A program made the position numbers and the translations under genes. Shown piece by piece: positions 49,478 through 59,335 of a stretch of 64,000 nt of DNA. This DNA comes from Zeugodacus cucurbitae. Lineage: Eukaryota > Arthropoda > Insecta > Diptera > Tephritidae. The DNA is taken from positions 58,198,501 through 58,262,500 of the forward strand of contig NC_071669.1 in the NCBI RefSeq assembly GCF_028554725.1, given 5' to 3'. Within the stretch, counting starts at the first letter, position 1. Each line of letters starts with the position of its first letter. The notes under the pieces were generated by a model. The model saw only the letters and a list, made by a program, of their open reading frames with translations. It was not told the DNA's origin and made no database searches.

Positions 49478-49925
49478 ATTGTATGTAATTGGCGTTATCC
49501 GATTATAGCCGAATCGATAATAGCGCACCACTCCTCTCTTTCCCTCACAGTTCGGCGCCAATTGGAGATGCCAAGTGTAGTCAGGTCGCTCTCCACCTGA
49601 TCTTTGCAACGGAGTGGAGGCTTTCCTCTTCCTCGGCCTCCTCTGTTGGGTACTGCATCGAACACTTTCAGAGCTGGAGCACTTTCGTCCATTCGTACAA
49701 CATGACCTAGCCAGCGTAGCCGCTGTCTTTTTATTCGCTGAACTATGTCAATGTCGTCGTTTAACTCGTACAGCTCATCGTTCCATCGTCTGCGGTAATC
49801 GATTTTCTATTGGTAATTCGTTTTTATGTGGTGGGTCCCAAACCCTACGCACAACTGCAAAAGCGGGTTCACCTTTTCACTTAAGCTCGCCTCCAAAACG
49901 CTGTTTGATGGTTACCCAAAGTATG
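49478..49925 (-). mobile_element. Internally deleted RTE retrotransposon derivative
   Basis: Read on the minus strand, it begins with the 5' UTR of the element at 56.05 kb (CTTTGGGTAACC..., then a GGCGAGCTTAAGTGAAAAGG-like stretch, then GGTTTGGGACCCACCACATA). It then jumps directly to the C-terminal part of the ORF (YRRRWNDELYDL, QRLRWLGHVVR, APALKVFDAVP, GRGKPPL and a final DSAIIG), ending at GGATAACGCCAA near 49488. About 2.6 kb, including the endonuclease and reverse transcriptase, are absent. The arrangement resembles non-autonomous derivatives that keep only the two ends of a parental RTE. Possible source of SINE-like copies. Confidence 0.8.
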
Positions 49926-49929
49926 TATA

Positions 49930-50130
49930 TGATTGGCGTTGCAACCGTTTAGCTGGTTATAGCCGAATCGATGAGAGCGCTCCTCTCCTCCACTCCTCTC
50001 TTTCCCTCGCAGTTCGGCGCCAGTTGGAGATTCCAAGTGTAACCAGGTCGCTCTCCAACAGGTCCCTCCAACGGAGTGGAGACCTTCCCCTTCCTCGGAC
50101 GGCTCGGAGAGGTCCTTCTAAAGCATTTAT
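49930..50130 (-). mobile_element. RTE 3'-end fragment, 5'-truncated
   Basis: Minus-strand fragment of an RTE C-terminus and 3' end. It includes RGKVSTPLEGPVG-like codons where the family has RGRPPLRWKDQV, GYTWNLQLAP, a final LIDSAITS, and the post-stop GCTAAACGGTTGCAACGCCAA. It lies immediately beside the internally deleted derivative in the same orientation. Left and right edges are approximate. Confidence 0.75.
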
Positions 50131-50280
50131 ACCTCTTCATTTGTAAGATAAGTTCCATCCAAAAACCACGTATAAGAGAAGTAGTTCTAGGAATCTATCT
50201 TTTGATTTTGATTTGAAAGCAAGTACTGAGAGTATTGTACAAAAATATCAGTCTAAATGAAATGGCTTTCGTGTGACATT

Positions 50281-50392
50281 GATTGGTTGGTTGGGAGGCA
50301 AAGTGAGCCTAACCGCGAGCGCCCGCACTTAGGCCCATTGTACTCCCCAGAGGTACTGTGATAAGCATCCTCTAAACAACTCGGTCTATTCC
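50281..50392 (-). mobile_element. Short 3' tail of the RNase H-type non-LTR element
   Basis: Minus-strand third copy of the family at 20.9 and 45.3 kb, about 110 bp long. It matches GATGCTTATCACAGTACCTC, GGGAGTACAATGGGCCTAAG, GTGCGGGCG and a CCTCCCAACCAACCAATC tail. Only the last codons and the 3' UTR remain. Confidence 0.78.
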
Positions 50393-51840
50393 ATGTTTAC
50401 CTTATGCTACGGGTGGACGAGCTTTTCAAATGGCATTGTTCGCTTCATCCTTCAACTTCCCGAGACGCTTAGAAGCCATCAGAACAGACGTCTAAAACAC
50501 ATAATTTCCATAAAACCAATTCCTGAAATAAGCTTTTTTATTCATAATCCTTCAACTAGTTCAATGAAAATACAAGAAATATTATTTTTACATAAAGAAG
50601 AAAGCCCATAAAATCAGTGGACAGTAGTTTCTTAGCTGTGATAAAATAAATTACTAAGATTTTCTATTTTAATATTTTTAAGGCAATTTATTACTTAATT
50701 TTAATGAAAAGAGAGAAAAAAATTTCAAATACAATTTTTAATTTTTTTTTTTAATCAGTTTATATAACTCAGAAAAGTGATAAACTCTACATATCTTGAA
50801 TTATGTGTGAGCTTCTAAGACCATAAATAATAACCTATATTGCAATTATCAAGCAAATAAAATAAAAATCATTGTAAAAATGTATATAATTTTTAAGAAA
50901 TTACTACCCAAACAGCTACTCATAAATTAACAGCTAATAATAATGCTGTAACTACTATCATCTACCAGGCATAACGGAAACTGCACTAGCAAGCCAAACC
51001 ACTCTCAAAGCGCACACTCAATGCAAGACTGATAAAAGCGTACAACGCATGCGCAAAGGCTGCGCCAGAAATGCACACACTCCCTTCTCTACTCTTTCAA
51101 CCGAGAACTCACTCACTCCAGCTCTCTTTCACCGCTCATTGTCGCACACTCAAGACCGAGCGCAAACACACACACACTCGCTGACTTGAGTCTTCACTTG
51201 ATCACCTTATCACTGTGGCTAAGAACTCTGAGTAGCTGAGCGAGTGTGTGTAAACGGAGGAGGCGAAATGGTTCGAGTGACGTTCGACGTTCATTGTCGT
51301 CACTTCATTGACTCACTCAGGTTCGAATAGCGGTAAAATTGCGGTACTTTTCGTTTTCATTGCAGCGTCGAGCAAATGTTTAGCCTAGATTTGCGCGCGA
51401 GTTCGTTGAACTGCTTGCTGTGGACTAAGCAGCAAGCCAGCAAAACTCGGCACAGCAACAACTACAGTTATGGTTAGCGGCTAAGCGTTGAGACGTGAGG
51501 GCCGTTTTATCGGGTAAGCCGAACCGCGACAGCAATGATTTGATTGATCAGGCTTGTCGATTTGTTGTTGCCTTTTTGTTGTATTTTTTCTTTATTTCTT
51601 GATTTTTTTTTTTGCTTCATTGCAAATGCGAACGAACAAGTTGCTCGCTTAAGTCTTTCGTTTTATACTCGTACTGTGGCGTGGAAGGTGTATGCTACAT
51701 GTGTGTCGAGATGAATGTAGCGGTGCATGGGTGTAGTTGCAGGTGTAAGCTCATATGTGGTTTATTGCTGTATAAATTTTCGTATGCCAACAATCTGTTA
51801 ATTTTTTAGAAATTATCAACTTATTAGAAAATTAGCAACA
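50393..51840. other. Gene-free stretch with a GC-richer patch
   Basis: No supported gene. The patch at 50985-51530 is richer in CpG and CACACACTC/CACTC-type sequence and contains TCACTTCATTGACTCACTCAGG and a GGGTAAGCC that could be a splice donor at 51513. A 5' UTR exon or promoter is possible but unproven. Confidence 0.35.
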
Positions 51841-51844
51841 AATA

Positions 51845-52160
51845 AAGGGTTAACCATTCGAGGTAATACCAACTCTTTCAAGGAAAAAACACAGAACAAC
51901 TAAATTTAATTGGGAATTTTTATTATCATTCTAAAAATCATTCGTTGGCATTTATTTTTTAAAGATTATCTTTCAAATATTAGCCGCGGCTACGTCTCAG
52001 ATGGATCCGTCATCCGTTCAGTCAAATAACTCATTCGAGAATTTCGACTGGTAACTGGTGAATGACACGCGTGATGTTGTGCTCCAAGTTCTGAATTGAA
52101 GCTGAAATGTCCGCATAGACATTAGACTTTATATATCCTCACAAAAAAAGTCTTCAAAAA
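51845..52160 (-). pseudogene. DD41D mariner 3'-end fragment
   Basis: Minus-strand fragment matching the left 300 bp of the 21.77-kb relic: AAAGGGTTAACC start, AAAAAACACAGAA, a CATTCGTTGGCATTTATTTTTTAAAGATTATCT stretch, AGCCGCGGCTACGTCTCA, and ACGCGTGATG-TGTGCTCCAAG. It corresponds to the transposase C-terminus (the RSRGQ-like region) and the 3' UTR. The rest of the element is missing. Confidence 0.75.
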
Positions 52161-52344
52161 GTTCGGGATTCAATAGCTATAACTACTATGAGTTCACATA
52201 CTTAATTGAAGGGACTCAAAGCTAAGGATCTAGAATACTCTAGGAAATTTTGTTCAAAAGAAAAAACTATAAGCTAATTCTTTTTTATTAATTCCAAGAA
52301 TTTGATACTGATTTATAGTATTCTATCTATAGTATCTTCAAACA

Positions 52345-53780
52345 AGTAAGAAAAGGCTAAGTTCGGGTGCAACCGAACATTTTATACTCTCGCAATTTAC
52401 TAATGTAATTTTATCAAGATAACACACAATTTGACCCATATATTCGGCATAAAGTCCAATAGAAAAACGAATATCATCATATATACATGGATATGAGGGC
52501 TGAGGTAATTCCTGAACTGATTTCACTCATTTTCATCACCAACATACATTATATCTAAGATATGCTCATTTAATTTGGCCAAAATATTTCACATATTAAC
52601 CGATTTATAAGCTATTAAGCCCATCGTATTTTTGAAAATCCTATAATTAGGTATATGGGCACTAGGAGAAATTATGACCCGTTTTTAAACATTTCTGATA
52701 CAGAGACACAATATTCAAAGAAAAAGATTTCCTCTGAATTAAATTAATATATCTGAGAGATTTACTGATATTATTTGGTGAAAAATTATCTTAAGGCACT
52801 GAGTTCTTCATATTCGTTATCCGGGGCATTGGAAAGTTATAGTCCGTTTTCGACAGTTTTTTCACAAGTGAAGCCAGAGATGATATGACACAAATAGTGT
52901 TTTATTCCGCTATCTTCATTGGTTCCTTATATATATATATATATTATAAAGTGAAGGAATAAGATGGAATTCAAAATTGAGTTATTTGGGAAGTTGTCCT
53001 GGTTGTGAACCGATTTATATTCCGCACGTGTCATAAGGGTGTCAAGAAAATTTCATATACCGAATTTCATTGAAATCTGTCGAGTACTTCCTCAGATATG
53101 CTGTTTGACCCATAAGTTGGCTATGCCACGCCCATTTTCCATTTTGTAAAAAAAATCTGAGTGCAGCTTCTTTCTGCTATTTCTTCTTTAATATTTAGTG
53201 TTTCTGACGTTTTTCGTTAGAGAGTTAACGCACTTTTAATAATTTTCGACCTAACCTTTGTATGGGAGGTGGGCGTGGTTATTATCCGATTTCAACTATT
53301 TCCATGGTTTATGGTGGGGTACGTAAAGGAACCGACTGCAGAAAGTTTAGTTTATATAGCTTTAATGGTTTGCGAGATATATAAATGCAAAAAACCTATT
53401 TGGGGCGGAGCCACGCCCACTTCCCCAAAAAAATCTCATCCAAATATGGCCCTTCCTAGTGCGATCCCTTGTGCCAAATTTACTTTAATATCTTTGTTTA
53501 TGGCTTTGTTATGACACTCATTTTGTGGGCGTGGCCCATTTTCGAAAGCAATCCTCTCACGGTCCCAAGGAACATGTGTTCCAAGTTTCATCAAGATATC
53601 TCAATTTTTACTCAAGTTATCCGTTGCACGGACGGACGGACGGACAGACAGACATTCGGATTTTAACTCGTCTCGTCACCCTGATCATTTTGATATATAA
53701 CCCTGTATCTAACTCGTTTAGTTTTATGACTTTCAAACAACAATAAGCAACTATTGTTGCGAGAATATAAAAATATTATA
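52345..53780 (+). repeat. GGGCGTGGC/CGGACGGACGG dispersed repeat, longer copy
   Basis: The longest copy in the window, about 1.4 kb. Left end AGGCTAAGTTCGGGTGCAAC, where GTTCGG/CCGAAC can pair across GTGCAA. Inverted repeats close to both ends: TTTATACTCTCGCAA (52381-52395) and TTGCGAGAATATAAA (53757-53771), 14 of 15 positions paired. Internally it has CCACGCCCATTTTCC near 53130, GGTGGGCGTGG near 53268, GGGGCGGAGCCACGCCCAC near 53402, and a GACGGACGGACGGACAGACAGAC run at 53632-53652. No long coding frame. A second, reversed copy lies at 24.34-25.62 kb. The family is non-autonomous; the class is uncertain. Confidence 0.8.
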
Positions 53781-55720
53781 GTACTGCTGAAGATTTCTTT
53801 CAGTACAACACCCAAATGTATGCTAAGCGTTATGTATGAAATAATGTCAACAATACAATAATTGTTGCCTACAATTAGGCCCTTAATCAAATAATTTTCA
53901 TATTCGGTTGCTTGAAACTATACTCTATTCTATACTAAACAAAAACAACAAAAATAACAACATAGCCTGGGAGCTGTTCCGAAACGTGTACAAGTATATC
54001 TATTCTCTTTCTCAATAGCCCTCTTTCAGTGCTGCGAATTTATAGTTCATTTAAGTCTGCTGTATATCCTTTTCGTCACTAAGGGTCAATACATCGATGG
54101 GATAGAATTTTTTATATTTTAGTAAACTTTCTAAGACGACAATTCTTGTATTCATTTCAAGAATTGTTTCATATTTTGTTTGAGAACCTGGCATTTGAAA
54201 CAATTTCTAGACAACTTTCTTACGACACCATGAAAAAGTTGTCTACTAATTCATCAAAAATATCAGGTTCGAAACTACTAGTTGATGTTGCAGGGCCCAA
54301 TTGGAATATGTCAAGGTGATTTGAGGTGCTGATCCTGCACCAAAATATGATTGCTCTAAGAGTTTCCTATACCCAGGTATTATACAGTTTTTTTTGTTGA
54401 TGTCGCTCCGCATTATATCTGAATCAAATTTTTATCCAACTGTTGCTTGTTCTAGAAATTCAGTACACATCTCGCATACCTTAAATGAATATAATCTGAA
54501 CTCAGATAACTATTTATGTGAATACTGAAAGAATTCTCAATACCGCTTATAATCGCCTCCACCTGAGTAATATAGAATTCTTTGAAATACTTTGAGAATT
54601 TACCACAAATCCAAGCAACTAACGTTCAGCTGAAAATAATAGCGAATGCAAGCCATTAGAAGTGACCTGCAAGCAAGACAAGAAATTGCAAACTTGCAAA
54701 AATCTCCCAACCACTTCCTCATACCACAGCACGGCGCAGCGGCAACGGCGGCGCGTAGAGCGTTTGAATGCACGAGCAGGCAAAAGAGCCGACGAGCGAG
54801 TCATGAATAATATGCGCTTGCAGTCGAACGCGCGCCATGGAGGAATGGAAATCAGACCAATGGCCTCGCCTAACCTTAGAAAATGCAACTGAACAGTTTG
54901 GCGCGGTCTGAGCGAGGCGAGACCGAACCGTTAACTGTTTTATTGCACGCAGCGGCGCAGGCAGTGTGCGGGACGCATGCGCTCGCTGCATGTGAATGTG
55001 AAAACCGCTGTTGGCAAAGCGCAGAAAGCAGGTAAGACGAAACAGCAGCGCAAAGCAGAAGCAAAACTGCAAAGCTCCACAAAACGAAGAAAGAAAGACA
55101 ACTTGCAGAAAATCAAGTTGCAGAAGAATTGCAAGCGACAGCAGCGAATTGGTAGACATAAGACTCGGCTGCTGCTTGGCAACGCCATCGTCGCGCATGT
55201 GCAGTTGTGGCGGCCGTTAAGCCAATGACCGCAAGTAACTTACATTCGAGAAATGTTTGAAAAGCGGTAGTTCTTGAGTAGAAAGGAACAAATGATCTTT
55301 GCAGAAATGTGCAGTTGTATGCTGGTTTGTATGTGGAGATTTGTGTAGTGAATCGTATGATTCTGGCTTGAGACATCTTAATGAATATCTGCTTAATGAA
55401 GTAGAGAACGTTTGATGAAGATTGCAGTGGTTATTCATAAAAAGGAAATATATAGAGACTAGAACCTATTAAAGCTCTTATGTTTGATTAGAACTGAGCA
55501 AAGAAGAGTAGCTAGTCTTTCAATTTCATGCAGCTGGAAGTCTTTACTAAAATTAATCTTTATTCAGGTTGACTTCACCTACAGCTACGACTTTTTCACT
55601 TAATCTCTCATAAATATTTTAAGATTCTCAATTTTAAGATCCATCAGTATTTTTTCTATGTACTGCAGCAGATTCTTAATTCGAAACACTGTTATTATTG
55701 TTGTTGCTCTCATCATCCCC
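53781..55720. other. Gene-free stretch with a GC-rich patch
   Basis: No supported gene. 54715-55215 is unusually GC-rich for the window (GCGGCAACGGCGGCGCGTAG and similar). Frames are open on both strands (up to 159 codons on the minus strand), as expected when stop codons are rare by composition. No domain is visible. Confidence 0.45.
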
Positions 55721-55724
55721 CCCG

Positions 55725-56051
55725 ATTAGACAAAATAACGGGTTCGGATAAAAATTATCGATAATTCTTCTTACCATATAACTAAGCTTGTCCATTTTGA
55801 AGAATGAAATATTTCATATAATTTTCTATACAAGTTTTCGATTTTTTTTTGGTTTTAGCAATAGTTATCGATAATTGACATGTATATCGATATCAAAAAT
55901 TGATCGATTATAAAAAGTATCGGTTTTTCCGAAAACATGATACACAAAAAAATGTTAATCAATAAAAATTATCGATATATTTCGATAACTAATAAGTATG
56001 TCGATATCGACAATAAATCGATTATAAAAAATCTTTTCAATATTGTAAGCT
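55725..56051 (+). repeat. TATCGATA repeat, copy A, left part
   Basis: Begins with GACAAAATAACGGGTTCGGAT (near 55729) and is followed by TATCGATA-containing DNA (octamers at 55756, 55866, 55885 and 55970). It is interrupted at 56051 by the RTE element and resumes at 59336. Copy B starts with the same 21-base heading near 59482. Subtracting the insertion, the two headings are about 469 bp apart. Confidence 0.8.
56039..56051. repeat. RTE left target-site duplication
   Basis: AATATTGTAAGCT, repeated exactly at 59323-59335. It defines the left boundary of the RTE insertion. Confidence 0.88.
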
Positions 56052-59000
56052 AAGGGGGATGGGGTCATATGTAGAAGTTCACGCAAGTGAGGAAAGTTTC
56101 TGATTGCCATTCACTTGGGAGTGGCCAGGAACGATTCTTTTGCATATGACTCAAGCAGCTCACGACTTCCGGTTTTAGACCAAGTATCCCCTGGGTAGCT
56201 AACAGACATCCGTTTGGAGGCGAGCTAAAGTGAGAAGGCGAAGCCCGCTTGTGCGGTTGTGCGTAGGGCTTGGGACCCACCACATAAAAAAATCTCCCCA
56301 ATGAAAACAAACACCGAGCCTCGGATGAGAAACCCCCCTTTTGATGACGACCCCTGCAAACGTACTAAGGATCATGATTTGAGGGCATGCACCTGGAATG
56401 TCCGGACTCTTAATTGGGAAGGTGCCTCTGCCCAGCTGGTTGATGTCCTCATACAACTAAAGGCTGACATCACCGCCGTCCAAGAAGTGCGATGGACGGG
56501 ACAAGGACGGAAGAAGGTGGGTCCTTGTGACATCTACTACAGCGGCCATATAAAGGAGCGCAAATTCGGTGTTGGATTTGTGGTGGGAGAGAGACTACGT
56601 CGCCGAGTCCTGGCATTCACCCCGGTGGATGAACGTCTTGCCATAATCCGCATCAAAGCGAGGTTCTTCAACATATCGCTGATTTGCGCCCACGCCCCAA
56701 CGGAAGAGAAGGACGATGTGACCAAAGATGCTTTCTATGAGCGCCTAGAACGCACCTATGAGCGCTGCCCCCGCCACGATGTCAAAATCGTGCTTGGCGA
56801 TTTTAACGCCAGGGTGGGTAAAGAAGGTGTCTTTGGCACAACAGTCGGAAAATTCAGCCTCCATGACGAAACATCGCCAAACGGCCTGAGGCTGATCGAC
56901 TTCGCTGGGGCCCGAAATATGGTTGTCTGTAGTACCAGATTCCAGCATAAAAAAATTCATCAAGCAACGTGGCTGTCCCCTGATCGAAACACGCGCAATC
57001 AAATCGATCACGTTGTGATAGACGGAAGACATGTCTCCAGTGTTTTAGACGTGCGTACGCTCCGAGGACCAAACATTGACTCGGACCATTATCTAGTAGC
57101 AGCAAAGATACGCACTCGCCTCTGTGCAGCAAAGAACGCCCGTCAACAAACACAAGGAAGGTTCGACGTCGAAAAGCTGCAATCACAACCGACAGCCGAA
57201 CGATTTTCTACTCGACTTGCACTCCTGCTCTCTGAGAGCACTCATCAGCATCTCGATATAAGGGAGCTGTGGAACGGCATCTCAAACTCATTGCATACCG
57301 CTGCAGCCGAAACAATTGGTCTCCGGCAACGCCAAAAAACCAGTTGGTACGATGAGAATTGTCGTTCCGCAGTGGAGAGAAAACAGACTGCCTACCTCGC
57401 AACGTTGCGATCGACCACAACACGTTCGGGGTGGGATAGATATCGAGAACTGAAGAGGGAAGCGAGACGCATTTGCAGACGTAAAAAGAAAGAGGCCGAA
57501 ATGCGTGAGTATGAAAAGCTTGAAAAGCTGGCCGACATGGGTAATGCTCGAAAATTTTATGAAAAGATGAGGCGATTAACAGAAGGTTTCAAGACCGGAG
57601 CATTATCATGTAGGGACCGAGAAGGTAATCTGGTAACGGATGTCCAGAGCACACTGGGATTATGGAGGGAACACTTCTCCGACCTGCTCAATGGCAGTGA
57701 AAGTACAACACCAGGAGATGGCGAACCCGATTCCCCAATCGATGACGATGGAATAGATGTTCCATTACCCGACCATGAAGAAATTCGAATAGCAATTGCC
57801 CGCTTGAAGAACAACAAAGCGGCGGGGGCCGATGGATTACCGGCCGAGCTATTCAAATACGGCGGCGAAGAACTGATAAGGTGCATGCATCAGCTTCTTT
57901 GTAGAATATGGTCGGAAGAAAGCATGCCTGACGATTGGAATCTTAGTGTGCTCTGCCCAATCCATAAGAAGGGAGACCCCACAATCTGCGCCAACTACCG
58001 TGGTATAAGTCTCCTCAATATCGCATATAAGGTTTTGTCGAGCGTATTGTGTGAAAGACTAAAGCCCACCGTCAACGAACTGATTGGACCTTATCAGTGT
58101 GGCTTTAGACCTGGAAAATCCACAATGGACCAGATATTCACCATGCGCCAAATCTTGGAAAAGACCCGAGAGAGAAGAATCGATACTCACCATCTTTTTA
58201 TCGATTTTAAAGCTGCCTTCGATAGCACGAAAAGGAGCTGCCTTTATGCCGCGATGTCTGAATTTGGTATCCCTGCAAAACTAATACGGCTATGTAAGCT
58301 GACGTTGAGCAACACCAAAAGCTCCGTCAGGATCGGGAAGGACCTCTCCGAGCCGTTCGATACCAAACGAGGCTTCAGACAGGGTGACTCACTATCGTGC
58401 GACTTCTTCAATCTATTGCTGGAAAAAATAATACGAGCTGCAGAACTAAATAGAGAGGGTACAATCTTCTACAAGAGTGTACAGCTCCTGGCGTATGCCG
58501 ATGATATTGATATCATCGGAAGCAACAACCGCGCCGTTTGTTCTGCGTTTTCCAGACTAGATAAAGAAGCGAAGCGTATGGGTCTGGTGGTGAATGAGGA
58601 CAAGACGAAATATCTCCTGTCATCAAACAAACAGTCAGCGCACTCGCGTCTTGGCTCCCACGTCACTGTTGACAGTCATAACTTTGAAGTTGTAGATAAT
58701 TTCGTTTATCTGGGAACCAGCATTAACAACACCAACAATGTCAGCCTTGAAATCCAACGCAGAATCACTCTTGCCAACAGGTGCTACTTTGGACTGAGTA
58801 GGCAATTGAAAAGTAAAGTCCTCTCTCGACGAACCAAAATCAAACTCTATAAGTCGCTCATTATTCCCGTCCTGATGTATGGCGCTGAAGCGTGGACGAT
58901 GACAACATCCGATGAGACGACTCTTGGGGTTTTCGAGAGAAAGGTTTTGCGCAAGATTTATGGTCCTCTAAACATTGGCAACGGCGAATACCGCAGACGA

Positions 59001-59322
59001 TGGAACGATGAGCTGTACGATTTATACGACGACATTGACATAGTTCAGCGAATAAAAAGACAGCGGCTACGCTGGCTAGGTCATGTTGTACGGATGGAAG
59101 AAAACAATCCAGCTCTGAAAGTATTCGATGCAGTACCCGCTGGAGGAAGCCGCGGAAGAGGACGACCTCCACTCCGGTGGAAAGACCAAGTGCAAAGTGA
59201 CCTGGCTTCACTTGGTGTTTCCAGTTGGCGCCAAAAAGCAAAAAGGAGGAATGAGTGGCGCGCTCTGGTGGATTCGGCTATAATCGCTTAAAGCGGTTCC
59301 TACGCCAAATATATATATATAT
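56052..59322 (+). mobile_element. Apparently intact RTE-clade non-LTR retrotransposon
   Basis: About 3.27 kb between exact 13-bp duplications. Structure: a ~249-nt leader, one 996-codon frame with endonuclease and reverse transcriptase, a very short 3' UTR of about 31 nt (AGCGGTTCCTACGCC...), and an (AT)n tail at 59309-59322 in place of poly(A). A short 3' UTR with a microsatellite tail is usual for the RTE clade. No ORF1 of useful size is seen upstream, so either the element lacks one or its 5' end is incomplete. Deletion and truncation copies of the family occur at 49.48 and 49.93 kb. An uninterrupted frame and perfect duplication point to a recent insertion. Confidence 0.9.
56301..59291 (+). 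CDS. RTE-type endonuclease/reverse transcriptase polyprotein
   Basis: The frame is open from further upstream, but the codon at 56259 is GTG, so the first ATG, at 56301, is the likely start (996 aa). It catalyses target nicking and target-primed reverse transcription of the element's own RNA. An APE-type endonuclease occupies residues ~30-270: TWNVRTL (31-37), catalytic Glu in QEVRW (E62), GDFNAR (166-171), SDHYL with the late His (H263). Reverse transcriptase spans about 490-780: NNKAAGADGLPAEL, PIHKKGD, FRPGKST (602-608), LFIDFKAAFD with the first Asp (D635), RGFRQGD, and the YADD catalytic box (732-735). C-terminal region: GAEAW (861-865), RLRWLGHVVRM (922-932), RGRPPLRWKDQV (from 953). 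No RNase H, as expected for RTE. All visible catalytic residues are present and no stop or frameshift is seen. BLAST-like databases often label such proteins 'craniofacial development protein 2-like' because of the endonuclease domain. Confidence 0.93.
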   Translation: MKTNTEPRMRNPPFDDDPCKRTKDHDLRACTWNVRTLNWEGASAQLVDVLIQLKADITAVQEVRWTGQGRKKVGPCDIYYSGHIKERKFGVGFVVGERLRRRVLAFTPVDERLAIIRIKARFFNISLICAHAPTEEKDDVTKDAFYERLERTYERCPRHDVKIVLGDFNARVGKEGVFGTTVGKFSLHDETSPNGLRLIDFAGARNMVVCSTRFQHKKIHQATWLSPDRNTRNQIDHVVIDGRHVSSVLDVRTLRGPNIDSDHYLVAAKIRTRLCAAKNARQQTQGRFDVEKLQSQPTAERFSTRLALLLSESTHQHLDIRELWNGISNSLHTAAAETIGLRQRQKTSWYDENCRSAVERKQTAYLATLRSTTTRSGWDRYRELKREARRICRRKKKEAEMREYEKLEKLADMGNARKFYEKMRRLTEGFKTGALSCRDREGNLVTDVQSTLGLWREHFSDLLNGSESTTPGDGEPDSPIDDDGIDVPLPDHEEIRIAIARLKNNKAAGADGLPAELFKYGGEELIRCMHQLLCRIWSEESMPDDWNLSVLCPIHKKGDPTICANYRGISLLNIAYKVLSSVLCERLKPTVNELIGPYQCGFRPGKSTMDQIFTMRQILEKTRERRIDTHHLFIDFKAAFDSTKRSCLYAAMSEFGIPAKLIRLCKLTLSNTKSSVRIGKDLSEPFDTKRGFRQGDSLSCDFFNLLLEKIIRAAELNREGTIFYKSVQLLAYADDIDIIGSNNRAVCSAFSRLDKEAKRMGLVVNEDKTKYLLSSNKQSAHSRLGSHVTVDSHNFEVVDNFVYLGTSINNTNNVSLEIQRRITLANRCYFGLSRQLKSKVLSRRTKIKLYKSLIIPVLMYGAEAWTMTTSDETTLGVFERKVLRKIYGPLNIGNGEYRRRWNDELYDLYDDIDIVQRIKRQRLRWLGHVVRMEENNPALKVFDAVPAGGSRGRGRPPLRWKDQVQSDLASLGVSSWRQKAKRRNEWRALVDSAIIA

Positions 59323-59335
59323 AATATTGTAAGCT
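59323..59335. repeat. RTE right target-site duplication
   Basis: AATATTGTAAGCT, right partner of 56039-56051, directly after the (AT)n tail. Confidence 0.88.

Noticed and set aside
54719..55228. Overlapping open frames on both strands (up to 159 codons)
   Set aside because: The segment is GC-rich, so stops are rare in several frames at once. No domain, and frames on both strands cannot be told apart.
56259..56300. Extended start of the RTE polyprotein at 56259
   Set aside because: The codon there is GTG, an unlikely start in a fly. The first ATG in frame is at 56301.
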